The notes under the pieces: generated by a model
The model's database searches: none
Told to the model about the DNA's origin: nothing
The model's input: the letters and a program-made list of their open reading frames with translations, nothing else
Assembly: GCA_023435305.1 (NCBI GenBank)
Contig: JAEYRV010000029.1
Location: 1-64,000 of the forward strand
From: Bacillota bacterium
GTDB lineage: Bacteria > Bacillota > Clostridia > Acetivibrionales > DTU013
Length of the DNA stretch: 64,000 bases
Reading direction: 5' to 3'
In this document: one piece after another, positions 25,583-32,789 of the stretch
Layout: every line of letters begins with the position of its first letter
Position numbering within the stretch: the first letter of the stretch is position 1
Program-made: the position numbers and the translations under genes

Positions 25583-25785
25583 ATGTCACGCTCCTTATCC
25601 TTCGCTGCGGGTTTGCGTCCGTTGCCTTTTCGTCTGTCCTCCGGCCGGGTGGCGTCCCTCGGAACCAGCCACACGCCTGCGATTTTCTGCGACCCCTTGA
25701 TGCGCCCGTTGACGCAGTGATAGATTACCATTCGGGGGGTAAGTCCCCATTTTTCCGCCGCATCTTTTACACTGATATATTCCAT
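25579..25785 (-). CDS. Small helix-turn-helix DNA-binding protein
   Basis: A protein of 68 residues from ATG 25785, with GGAGG 6 nt upstream. The core MEYISVKDAAEKWGLTPRMVIYH is an excisionase/MerR-type helix-turn-helix that continues GRIKGSQKIAGVWLVPRDA; the tail is Lys/Arg-rich. Its stop overlaps the kinase start (ATGA). As first gene of the operon it is likely an autoregulator of the two-component/LRR cluster. Confidence 0.75.
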   Translation of the reverse strand: MEYISVKDAAEKWGLTPRMVIYHCVNGRIKGSQKIAGVWLVPRDATRPEDRRKGNGRKPAAKDKERDI

Positions 25786-25898
25786 AGTTTTCCTCCAAAC
25801 CAATTTCTTTTTATCTATTATATTTCTTATATCAGAATATTTCAAGCGGAAGAAATAAAAATATTGAAATTCAACAGGTTTCCGATTTCGTGCTATGG

Positions 25899-26141
25899 TT
25901 AATTGTTTTTATTTTCTCTGTCAAGTTCTTCTTTGAATTTTAGATGCTCCTGCTCCAGCCGTTTCCATTCTTCATCTGCTGCCTGGAACTCTTCCAACGC
26001 AATTTTCATCTGCGGGGAGTCGTAGGGAGTTTTTTTATCTACCAGTTTCCGCAGCTTTTCTCTGCACTTTTCCAGGGTCAGTCCCAGGGTAGTGAGTTTG
26101 GTTGCCTGTTTAATCAGCTTGGCTTTTTCTTTTGTTGTCAT
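25899..26141 (-). CDS. Small coiled-coil protein
   Basis: An 80-residue, highly charged protein from ATG 26141, with AGGAG 9 nt upstream. It is almost entirely helical: TTKEKAKLIKQATKLTTLGL, then heptad-like LEKCREKLRKLVDKK and a C-terminal Glu/Lys-rich helix. No catalytic motif is seen. A copy of the 11-bp motif TATATGCTATA lies 29 bp upstream, which is also found in front of the XRE regulator, so the two are probably co-regulated. Function unknown. Confidence 0.6.
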   Translation of the reverse strand: MTTKEKAKLIKQATKLTTLGLTLEKCREKLRKLVDKKTPYDSPQMKIALEEFQAADEEWKRLEQEHLKFKEELDRENKNN

Positions 26142-26169
26142 GATTATCTTCTCCTTGCTTTTGTAGGTG

Positions 26170-26180
26170 TATAGCATATA
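26170..26180 (-). promoter_or_regulatory. TATATGCTATA motif upstream of the coiled-coil gene
   Basis: An exact copy (minus strand) of the 11-mer also found at 26670-26680 and 26731-26741. On the minus strand it forms an extended -10 (TGCTATAC) about 29 bp upstream of ATG 26141, so it can be a promoter core overlapped by a repressor site. Confidence 0.5.
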
Positions 26181-26281
26181 TAAATATATTCTATAACCCT
26201 ATAAATAGCAAGGGGAAAGAACAGACACTTCATCGAGCAGATAAAAAAAGAACCTCATCACCGAGATTCTTTTTCTACCTG

Positions 26282-26632
26282 TCAGGATTCCTTTTCAGGT
26301 TCAGACATTGCGTCTATCATCCGCTCCACCATTTTAATCTTTTCAGGACTTAGGTGCTTGCTCTTTTCGGCAATTCCAACCAGTGTATTCAGCTCGTTCC
26401 ACTCCATGCTGTCCTGCACGAAGTAATCAAGGGAACGGTGAAGGACATTCCCGAATTTAACCAGTGTTGAAATGCTGGGCTGATATTTGCCAGCCTCAAT
26501 TTGCCTGATATATATGGCACTAATATCGCACGCCTGAGCCAAGCTATCCGAAGTGTAACCTTCTTTTTTTCTTGCGGCAGCCAATCGCATACCAAGTGCT
26601 TTCCGATTTATTTTATCTGCATTCCCATCCAT
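26282..26632 (-). CDS. XRE-family transcriptional regulator
   Basis: A protein of 116 residues. The Cro/C1-type helix-turn-helix occupies about 10-65 (GMRLAAARKKEGYTSDSLAQ, then ISAIYIRQIEAGKYQPSISTL). A C-terminal helical segment, KHLSPEKIKMVERMIDAM, probably dimerises. GGAGGTGA lies 6 nt before ATG. Two plus-strand copies of TATATGCTATA with TATAAT-like -10 elements lie within 110 bp upstream and are candidate operators. It is likely the master repressor of the right part of the island. Confidence 0.88.
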   Translation of the reverse strand: MDGNADKINRKALGMRLAAARKKEGYTSDSLAQACDISAIYIRQIEAGKYQPSISTLVKFGNVLHRSLDYFVQDSMEWNELNTLVGIAEKSKHLSPEKIKMVERMIDAMSEPEKES

Positions 26633-26669
26633 TTTGTCACCTCCAACCGTGGATAATACGATACAGGAA

Positions 26670-26683
26670 TATATGCTATAATT
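26670..26683 (+). promoter_or_regulatory. TATATGCTATA motif with extended -10, copy 2
   Basis: TATATGCTATAAT contains a TGnTATAAT extended -10 on the plus strand. The 11-mer is identical to the copy 61 bp further on. It points away from the XRE gene, so it may drive a divergent non-coding transcript or serve as an operator. Confidence 0.5.
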
Positions 26684-26730
26684 TTACTCGGACATTGCTT
26701 TTCTTGATAGCGGGCAATAGCATACTTTTA

Positions 26731-26743
26731 TATATGCTATAAT
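26731..26743 (+). promoter_or_regulatory. TATATGCTATA motif with extended -10, copy 3
   Basis: Same 11-mer followed by AT, giving TGCTATAAT. Downstream (26750-26880) no protein gene is seen on the plus strand, but several short hairpins occur (for example ATCCCCTTGGGGA), so a small RNA is possible. Confidence 0.5.
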
Positions 26744-26885
26744 CATACAATAGTTTGTTCTTTTTCTGTAATAAATATTCTTAGAGTGAGAGGTTCCGGT
26801 GGGTCCACAACGAACCGCACCTCGGTTCAGCAAAAAAACGGAATATCCCCTTGGGGAAACGGCCTTGGTTTTTTGTTGGGGTCTA

Positions 26886-26913
26886 AAAAAGCACAGACAT
26901 CATTGCCTGTGCT
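26886..26913 (-). terminator. Terminator of the 95-residue protein gene
   Basis: On the minus strand GCACAGGCAATGATGTCTGTGC is followed by TTTTTT, starting within the last codons and stop of the gene ending at 26912. Confidence 0.8.
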
Positions 26914-27199
26914 ACTTGATTACACCAAGTTCTCTTAAAACTGTCACGCAGTCCTTGGCGCCCTGGATGTACATATGCTGAATGTATTCGCCTAATAAAA
27001 GCTGCATGGCTTCAAAGTATGAGTCTGCGATCTGTTTCAGCTCATCATCATATTTTGGATGATCCTTTAGCAGTATTGATGCCTCCACTTGCTGTTTCAC
27101 AGCTTTTCGGACATCTGCATTGGATTCCGTCAGCTCCTTAAATGCCGCATCAAAGCGGTCGTCCAGCGCAGTTTGCAGGGATTCCTTCCATAGCTCCAT
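26912..27199 (-). CDS. Small helical hypothetical protein
   Basis: A 95-residue protein from ATG 27199, with AAGGAGGTGA 5 nt upstream. It begins MELWKESLQTALDDRFDAAF, is predominantly helical and acidic, and has no signal peptide or recognised catalytic motif. Similar short proteins are, from memory, common in Firmicutes mobile islands, but I cannot assign a family. It is followed directly by a terminator and lies 83 bp downstream of the Cys-rich protein gene, so the two may share a transcript. Confidence 0.6.
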   Translation of the reverse strand: MELWKESLQTALDDRFDAAFKELTESNADVRKAVKQQVEASILLKDHPKYDDELKQIADSYFEAMQLLLGEYIQHMYIQGAKDCVTVLRELGVIK

Positions 27200-27282
27200 C
27201 CTGTTCACCTCCTTCAAGCACAACACAATGCCACAGCTTTTATAAAAAAGCTATACCAAATGTCGACAAAGATTCTGCTATT

Positions 27283-27525
27283 TCATTTCCATGCCGTGCG
27301 TTCCTCCTTTGTCCGCTTATTTTTTTTGTGGATCTTCTGCATATCTGTTCTAAGGCAATCACCCTCGGAACTATAGCAGATAAAACCGTGTGAGGGATAT
27401 GGACAGTTGCCGCAGCTTTTGAACGGGCCGCGGGGACGCTCGTCTGGCGGTATCCTCCCTGTTGTTATGAGGGCGTCCGAATCATAACAAGCTGGTTTTT
27501 TATTTTTCTTGTAATGCACTAACAT
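27283..27525 (-). CDS. Small Cys-rich protein, possible zinc binder
   Basis: An 80-residue protein from ATG 27525, preceded by AAAGGAGG. The cysteine pattern CGNCPYPSHGFICYSSEGDC suggests a metal-binding knuckle; the N- and C-termini are rich in Lys and Arg. No homologue is recalled. The gene is preceded by a terminator hairpin in its own leader (27542-27596), which points to conditional expression. It is probably island cargo of regulatory type. Confidence 0.55.
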   Translation of the reverse strand: MLVHYKKNKKPACYDSDALITTGRIPPDERPRGPFKSCGNCPYPSHGFICYSSEGDCLRTDMQKIHKKNKRTKEERTAWK

Positions 27526-27541
27526 AATTTCCTCCTTTCTG

Positions 27542-27596
27542 AAAAATAAAAAAGCCGGAGAACTGAAGCGCATTCTGCACTCCGATTCTCCGGCTC
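27542..27596 (-). terminator. Terminator hairpin in the leader of the Cys-rich protein gene
   Basis: On the minus strand AGCCGGAGAA pairs with TTCTCCGGCT and is followed by TTTTTATTTTTC, 10-17 nt before the ribosome binding site of the gene at 27525. The nearest upstream minus-strand gene is about 1.5 kb away (29054), across a plus-strand gene, so this may be a leader attenuator or insulation from antisense reads. Confidence 0.55.
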
Positions 27597-27745
27597 TTTA
27601 ACTGAATTTTAGTTTTAGATGTTGAATTTTGTAGAAACATGAATTTTATAAGTTATATCTGACATAACTATATAAATAAACTTGAATTCAAGATGTGTCT
27701 GTGCTATTATAAGCATTAGATATGGCAAAGGAGGTTTTTCTTTTT

Positions 27746-28960
27746 ATGATTAATCGAGAGTTATATATGAGCCGCATCCGTCCTTTTATCGGAAATGAGC
27801 TTATTAAGGTTTTAACCGGCATCCGCCGCAGCGGAAAGTCCGTCATGCTGGATTTGATTCAGCGAGAGCTGGTTACCTCCGGTGTAAATGAAAATCAGTT
27901 TATTTCCATCAACTTTGAGAATATGAGCAACGCACACCTTTGTTTTGCCGAGGCATTGCATGAGGAGGTCACTCAGCGGGCAAATGGTATTTCCGGTAAG
28001 ACATATCTTTTTTTTGATGAGATTCAGGAAGTCATTGGCTGGGAAAAATGCATCAATTCCTTTCGGGTTGAATTTGACTGTGATATCTATATTACCGGCT
28101 CAAATGCCAAGCTGCTTTCGGGAGAGCTGGCCACATACCTTGCGGGGAGATATGTAGAGTTTGTGATTTATCCCTTTTCCTTTGGAGAGTTCTCGGAGCT
28201 GTATCATACCATTTTTCCTGACTCCGATTCGAGAGCGATTTTTACTCGGTATCTGACCGATGGCGGGATGCCGTACTTGAGCAACCTCCGCTATGCCGAA
28301 CAGCCGAGCCGTCAGTATCTGCAAGACCTCTATAATTCCGTTGTCCTTAAAGATATCGTAAAACGCAACAGCATCCGTGACGTTGATCTGCTGGAGCGTA
28401 TCATCGCATATATCACGGCAAATGTCGGGACGACTTTCTCGGCTACGGCAATTTCAAAATATCTTAAAAGTGAAGGGCGCACTGTTGCACCGGAAACAAT
28501 CTTGAACTACATCAAGGCTTGTGAGGATGCCTTTCTGTTCTACCGTGTCCGCAGGCAGGACTTGCAGGGTAAGAAGATTCTCACTGTCAATGAAAAATAC
28601 TACATTGCTGACCATGGAATCAGAGAGGCGGTTTTCGGTGGCAACATGAAAGACATCAATCTCATTTTTGAAAACATTGTTTTTATGGAGCTGCTGCGCC
28701 GTGGTTATAAGGTCACGGTTGGAAAAGCAGGAGAGAAAGAGATTGACTTTATTGCTGAAAAGCAAACACAAAAGCTCTATGTTCAGGTAGCTTATCTGCT
28801 TGCATCCGAGGAAACGATTCAGCGTGAATTCGGGGCATATGATACAATCAGGGATAACTTTCCCAAGTATATCGTGTCCTATGATGAATTCGACATGAGC
28901 AGAGACGGCCTGAAGCATATGAATATACGTGAGTTCCTGTTGTCTGAGCAATGGAATTGA
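27746..28960 (+). CDS. AAA ATPase with DUF4143 domain
   Basis: A protein of 404 residues from ATG 27746; an in-frame ATG at 27722 lies upstream of the ribosome binding site AAGGAGG (27728-27734). The Walker A motif is VLTGIRRSGKSVML, Walker B is TYLFFDEIQEV, and a sensor-like YITGSNAKLLSGEL follows. The C-terminal half is the DUF4143 region, with a restriction-endonuclease-like segment KAGEKEIDFIAEK near the end (PD-(D/E)XK-type Asp and Glu-X-Lys). Such ATPases are widespread in anaerobes and mobile islands; their role is not established. Codon use resembles neighbouring island genes. Confidence 0.88.
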   Translation: MINRELYMSRIRPFIGNELIKVLTGIRRSGKSVMLDLIQRELVTSGVNENQFISINFENMSNAHLCFAEALHEEVTQRANGISGKTYLFFDEIQEVIGWEKCINSFRVEFDCDIYITGSNAKLLSGELATYLAGRYVEFVIYPFSFGEFSELYHTIFPDSDSRAIFTRYLTDGGMPYLSNLRYAEQPSRQYLQDLYNSVVLKDIVKRNSIRDVDLLERIIAYITANVGTTFSATAISKYLKSEGRTVAPETILNYIKACEDAFLFYRVRRQDLQGKKILTVNEKYYIADHGIREAVFGGNMKDINLIFENIVFMELLRRGYKVTVGKAGEKEIDFIAEKQTQKLYVQVAYLLASEETIQREFGAYDTIRDNFPKYIVSYDEFDMSRDGLKHMNIREFLLSEQWN

Positions 28961-28999
28961 GTTTCTACTATCTCCTTTTGAAAAGAATTGCCAATAAGC

Positions 29000-29040
29000 A
29001 AATGCCCGTCATGGTTCACTGCCAAGACGGGCATTTTTCA
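29000..29040. terminator. Bidirectional terminator
   Basis: AAATGCCCGTC pairs with GACGGGCATTTTT around a 15-nt loop; it serves the DUF4143 gene and the convergent minus-strand gene ending at 29054. Confidence 0.85.
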
Positions 29041-29053
29041 GTTTTTTCTGCTT

Positions 29054-29626
29054 TCAAGTTCGTGGCTGTTCCTCTTGAAATTTTCGTATCAGACTCATGT
29101 GCTTATTTGATTTCTGAGTGATGCGGTGAGCTTTGGTTGCCATGTATTCTATCAGGCAGTCCTTTGGTATCAAGTATTTGTTGAGGTACCACACTCCGAA
29201 TAATTTCTCTTTCGATATCCATTCTGATATTGTGGTTTGGCAGTAGCCTGTTAGTTTCATAACATCGACCACGGTAAGGGCATCCGGAAAGCTGCTCCAC
29301 TTTTTCTTCAGCATTTTCATAAATTTATCTGAATCTATAGGTTCCACAATTTTGTGTTTGGGTCTATATTTTATTCCGCTTGAAAAAATACCGGGAGGTG
29401 TCAGCAGAGACTCCGGAGAATCTTCTAAGCGGGTAAGGTATTCTATCACATCCATTATTCGGATTTTGAACCTGCGGGTCTTTTTTCCTGTATCCTCGCA
29501 GGGGATATACCCGTTCTCTAAAAGCCATGTGGCTTTTCGTTTGCTTATTCTGCAAATCCTGTAAAACTGGTCGTGACATATCTTTTCCGGGTATTCAGCC
29601 AGAAGGTGAGAGTAGTCAGTTGCCAT
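29054..29626 (-). CDS. DNA-binding protein with two helix-turn-helix modules
   Basis: A protein of 190 residues from ATG 29626, with GGAGG 7 nt upstream; ATG 29632 lies too close to it. Two excisionase-like helix-turn-helix units are visible: KICHDQFYRICRISKRKATW (about 15-70) and ALTVVDVMKLTGYCQTTISE (about 120-170), joined by a Lys-rich linker. It lies next to attR, opposite the int operon at attL. It may be a second recombination directionality factor or a regulator of the island; a strict family name cannot be given. Confidence 0.7.
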   Translation of the reverse strand: MATDYSHLLAEYPEKICHDQFYRICRISKRKATWLLENGYIPCEDTGKKTRRFKIRIMDVIEYLTRLEDSPESLLTPPGIFSSGIKYRPKHKIVEPIDSDKFMKMLKKKWSSFPDALTVVDVMKLTGYCQTTISEWISKEKLFGVWYLNKYLIPKDCLIEYMATKAHRITQKSNKHMSLIRKFQEEQPRT

Positions 29627-29784
29627 GTCCATCCCTCCAATGCATTGATGGTGCAGACAGATATCAGCTCTGTCTGTTTTGCGTTATTCACTTTTTATCA
29701 ATGTCAATGGTAGGGTGCGCTGTGGTTTATGTTTTTATAAATGCCAGGAAACTAAAGTATCTTAAGGTTATTTCGCTGGTCGTT

Positions 29785-29808
29785 TTTCTACGTTTTTTCT
29801 ACACTTTG
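29785..29808 (+). other. Candidate integrase arm-type site, right end
   Basis: TTTCTACGTTTTTTCTAC followed by ACTTTG differs from 14647-14670 at one of 24 positions. Between this site and attR, CCTTGATTCATGCGGGTCTG also resembles the left-end segment near 14596. The 330-bp stretch 29627-29955 holds no gene, only these end sequences and AAGGTA/TACCTT inverted repeats close to the core. Confidence 0.5.
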
Positions 29809-29955
29809 TTCTGAAAACCGTTAAATTCGGGGTTTGAGCCGGAGCGTGGTAAATTCATGGTTTATGCCCGAAAAGCCTTGATTCATGCGGGTCTGCGGGA
29901 TTTTAAGGTATCTCAAAGTTACCTTGATAATCTCATCGAAACTTGCCCTCAAATA

Positions 29956-30012
29956 ACTCGAAATCAGTTTGTCGGAAACGACACGCGGGTTCGAATCCCG
30001 CCCTCTCCGCCA
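29956..30012 (+). pseudogene. 3' half of the split tRNA-Ser, with attR core
   Basis: Starts with the core ACTCGAAATC (29956-29965) and continues through a serine-type variable arm (GTCGGAAACGAC), T stem GCGGG/CCCGC, acceptor strand CCTCTCC, discriminator G and CCA. The acceptor strand pairs with GGAGAGG at 14521, not with the island tRNA at 14713 (GGAGGCG). Upstream of the core there is no 5' half, so no functional tRNA exists at this end. Confidence 0.85.
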
Positions 30013-30021
30013 AAATTTTAG

Positions 30022-30360
30022 AAAACCCGCTATTTTAGCGGGTTTTCAGCATGTTTGTACAATTCTTCGGTCCACATATTTGAAAACAGAAACAAAAATG
30101 GATGGGTAAAAACAGAGGGCACTACTCACTTTTACAACTTTTGAACGGTATATATGAGAAAAGTTCTCATTCTTATTGTTCACTGTCTATGAAGCGGGGC
30201 CATTGGGACTATAAAATAGGCTTTCCAGATCATGGTTTTGTCCAAAAGCTGCAAAAACGAGTAGTGCCCTTAGGGTTTTCTGTATAGTTAAATTCCTTTC
30301 GGAAAAATACTTTTCAGACAGTCTGGCCACAATATCCGAAATCTCGCTAAATCAGTGGGT
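30022..30360. repeat. Intergenic repeat unit, copy 1 (contains MITE-like element)
   Basis: Opens with the hairpin CCCGCTATTTTAGCGGG (also the likely terminator of the former tRNA), then shares blocks with 32790-33170: TTCTTCG, GAAAACAGAA, the MITE-like core, TACTTTTC and a closing CTCGCTAAATCAGTGGG hairpin, which is decayed here. Stretch 30013-30497 has no gene. Confidence 0.6.
30112..30284. mobile_element. MITE-like element, copy 1
   Basis: About 173 bp with terminal inverted repeats of about 30 bp: ACAGAGGGCACTACTCACTT at the left and the reverse complement of CAGAAAACCCTAAGGGCACT plus ACTCG at the right, allowing a few mismatches and a 7-nt insertion. The interior has no coding capacity and includes GAGAAAAGTTCTC. 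A second copy is at 32881-33088. The parent transposase family is not identified. Confidence 0.6.
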
Positions 30361-30497
30361 TCCAGATACTAAATACCAGCACGACCCCACAAAGTCGCCC
30401 AATAGATTATGATATAATATGCCACTCAGTTGTCAGGTATTTCATGATATAATCACTTCAAAGTGAAGTCCTAAATCTAATCGATGAAGGTGGAAAT

Positions 30498-31625
30498 ATG
30501 AATATATCTAATTCAATTAATAATGGTGAACATGACAGCTCAGCGCAAAAATCGATATGGCACTCGATCAAAATGCTCGCACCTTTTGAGGGCACAGCTA
30601 TAAACGATGATACCTTTGACAAAGACAGCATACTTGCAGGTGAAAGCGATTTTTATCGGTTCATTTCGGAACTATATCAGGATATGTACAACGATCCTGC
30701 GAAATATTTGATACCCACCGAGCCTTATGATAAATACATGAAAAACAGAGTTGTAAAAAGATCGGCCGAGAAGGAACATTTCACAGATGCAAAGGAATGC
30801 AAACTACGGAACACATTCCAGCAGGCAATACAATATTATCCCGAAGTGTTATACAAACTGGGGTGTGCAGCAGATGAAATATGCAATTCAGACTATGCCC
30901 TTGTGATCACCAAATCAAACTATATCAGTGTGATGGAATCCTTCCGAAGATCCCATGTCTATAAGGAAAATGAGTATCGTATAAAGGCGGTTTTAAGTCG
31001 GGGCCTGCAGATAGACGAAGCCGGCGATAAATATTACATAAAATCCAAATGCCATCCCAAAATGTTTCTAGGGCTCCGAGTCCTATGCACCGCTCCTGAG
31101 AGCAAATACAAATATATGAATTACCTTCGCCTGGATTACAAGGGCTATTACAGATTCATGCCGGAAATAAATGATATCAGGCTGACCATGAAAGAAGATC
31201 ACGCCGGATATGTCGATTTGATCTTTAAGACGTTTGAAGGGCAAAAAATCAAGTATAAAGTAAAACCGCTCAGAAATATCACCTCCAGTTTTGAATGGAA
31301 GGTGGATTTCACGCTGAATGGGAAAAACATATTCGGATTCTATGCAGAACCCGATTACTTAAAGGTCTGCATTTACTTCAGCAGTGCAAAGAACATAACA
31401 GAACTAGGTGAAAAGCTCAGGCTTAGCAACATGGAACTGTACGATTGGTTCTGCGGCAAATTTCCAGAAAGATTGTGCAAATGCCCGAATAACAGAATCG
31501 TAAGGTTCGGTGATGCAAAAAGGAGGATCTGCGGATTATCTAACAGAGCAGAAATAGATGATCCAAATGAACAGGATGTTTCAAATTGTATCACCGTGAT
31601 AGATGCATTCCGTTCCATGCCGTAA
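30498..31625 (+). CDS. Orphan protein of unknown function
   Basis: A protein of 375 residues from ATG 30498, with AAGGTGG 5 nt upstream and two TGATATAAT extended -10 elements (about 30409 and 30443) before it. It has no signal peptide, transmembrane helix or recognised domain. The N-terminal half is helical (RFISELYQDMYNDPAKY, then CKLRNTFQQAIQYYPEVLYK); the C-terminal half appears beta-rich and hydrophobic-alternating (YVDLIFKTFEGQKIKYKV). The middle has several Cys and His. It stands alone between two MITE-like repeats next to the island, so lateral origin is likely. Confidence 0.65.
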   Translation: MNISNSINNGEHDSSAQKSIWHSIKMLAPFEGTAINDDTFDKDSILAGESDFYRFISELYQDMYNDPAKYLIPTEPYDKYMKNRVVKRSAEKEHFTDAKECKLRNTFQQAIQYYPEVLYKLGCAADEICNSDYALVITKSNYISVMESFRRSHVYKENEYRIKAVLSRGLQIDEAGDKYYIKSKCHPKMFLGLRVLCTAPESKYKYMNYLRLDYKGYYRFMPEINDIRLTMKEDHAGYVDLIFKTFEGQKIKYKVKPLRNITSSFEWKVDFTLNGKNIFGFYAEPDYLKVCIYFSSAKNITELGEKLRLSNMELYDWFCGKFPERLCKCPNNRIVRFGDAKRRICGLSNRAEIDDPNEQDVSNCITVIDAFRSMP

Positions 31626-31692
31626 TGATGCACACTGAACACATGCCGGGTAATGCCTGTTTGGATTTTTTCATAGTATTCTCATTTAATAA

Positions 31693-32736
31693 TTATTTAA
31701 TAGAATCGAGATCAGTACCTATATTGCCTTTGTATACTCCTTTCCTTACAACCAGGACTCCTGAGATACGGTCCGTCAGGGAAGTGACAAACAGGCATTC
31801 TAGCCCGTCGGAAGTCACACGCGTTGGTACAAAAACCCCAAGCTGCTCTATAGAGCCATTGTTATTCTGCGTTGGAAACAATTTGGAGCCATCCACTACC
31901 TGAAATACCCCAGTTCCGTCATTCAGAAAAACAAAACTTCCATGAAGCATGCTTCTTTGGCTGCCATACTCGAAAGTCACGTACTCGCCGATCACGTCAA
32001 GAAATTCGTCCCCATTAAAATCAAATGGTATAAGACTATGTATGTGGAGGTTGTTTATAAGAGTGCCATCTGTCTTGCATATCTCAGAAAATTCGCGGTT
32101 TCCTAGGTTTTTATAAACCTGTATGGATGTATTCTGTGCAGCAATTATTCCGCCGTAATCATGAACCTGCTGATATCTCGGCTCCAGTTCGTCGGTAAAT
32201 ACACCTGGCTTATAGCTGACGAATGTACTTTGCGATGAAAAAATATCTGTCAGCCCGTCATTGTCAAAATCAGCGACTACTTGAATAGCCTCCGGCCCCA
32301 TTGCAATAAGGGTGTCCTCCTTTTGCCATTCCTCCCAGGTGGTGTGGCCCCAAATACCATCCGGCAAGGTAAGCAGGTTCCTGGCGACAAAACCTTGGGA
32401 GGATCCAAATGCAATTCTTGTGTTCGGAGTTGACCAATTTCCGCCTACAATTAAATCTTTCCAGCCGTCCTTATCAAAGTCTTCCAGCACAAGGCTGGTA
32501 TGCGTGATCAGGTTTCCCGGGTGACTCCACAGCTTTTTGTCGATCCATTTGCGGTTTGAGGTAAATGCCCCGTTCTTCCATGTAAGCGCCGCGGTATTCA
32601 ATCCGATTTGATCCGGAAAAATTATTTCAGGGTTTCCGTCATTGTCTATGTCGCCCACGGCCGTCAGATAATTAAGAGTTATTATATCAGATTTATGCAT
32701 ATTTTGTTGTTTTTTGTATAATAGTTGTAAGTACAT
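31693..32736 (-). pseudogene. FG-GAP/VCBS repeat protein, N-terminally truncated
   Basis: The open frame of 347 codons contains four or five FG-GAP-like calcium-binding motifs: VGDIDNDGNPEIIFPD, LEDFDKDGWKDLIVGG, VADFDNDGLTDIFSS and PFDFNGDEFLDVIGE. These normally build an extracellular beta-propeller. There is no ribosome binding site at the start, no signal peptide, and the first residues look non-native, so the 5' part has been lost. The break lies at about 32700-32740, beside the second copy of the intergenic repeat. It resembles the FG-GAP region of the larger protein at 35891. Confidence 0.65.
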
Positions 32737-32789
32737 ACATATTTCATTTTTGGGTCTTTACTTTACGGACAGTCTGACCATAATAAGTC

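Noticed and set aside
26799..26981. 60-residue plus-strand ORF
   Set aside because: No ribosome binding site, overlaps the terminator and 3' end of the minus-strand gene, and looks like non-coding structured sequence.
14553..29965. Island as a complete integrative conjugative element or prophage
   Set aside because: No relaxase, type IV coupling protein, secretion, capsid, portal or terminase genes are visible; only integration genes, regulators and cargo.
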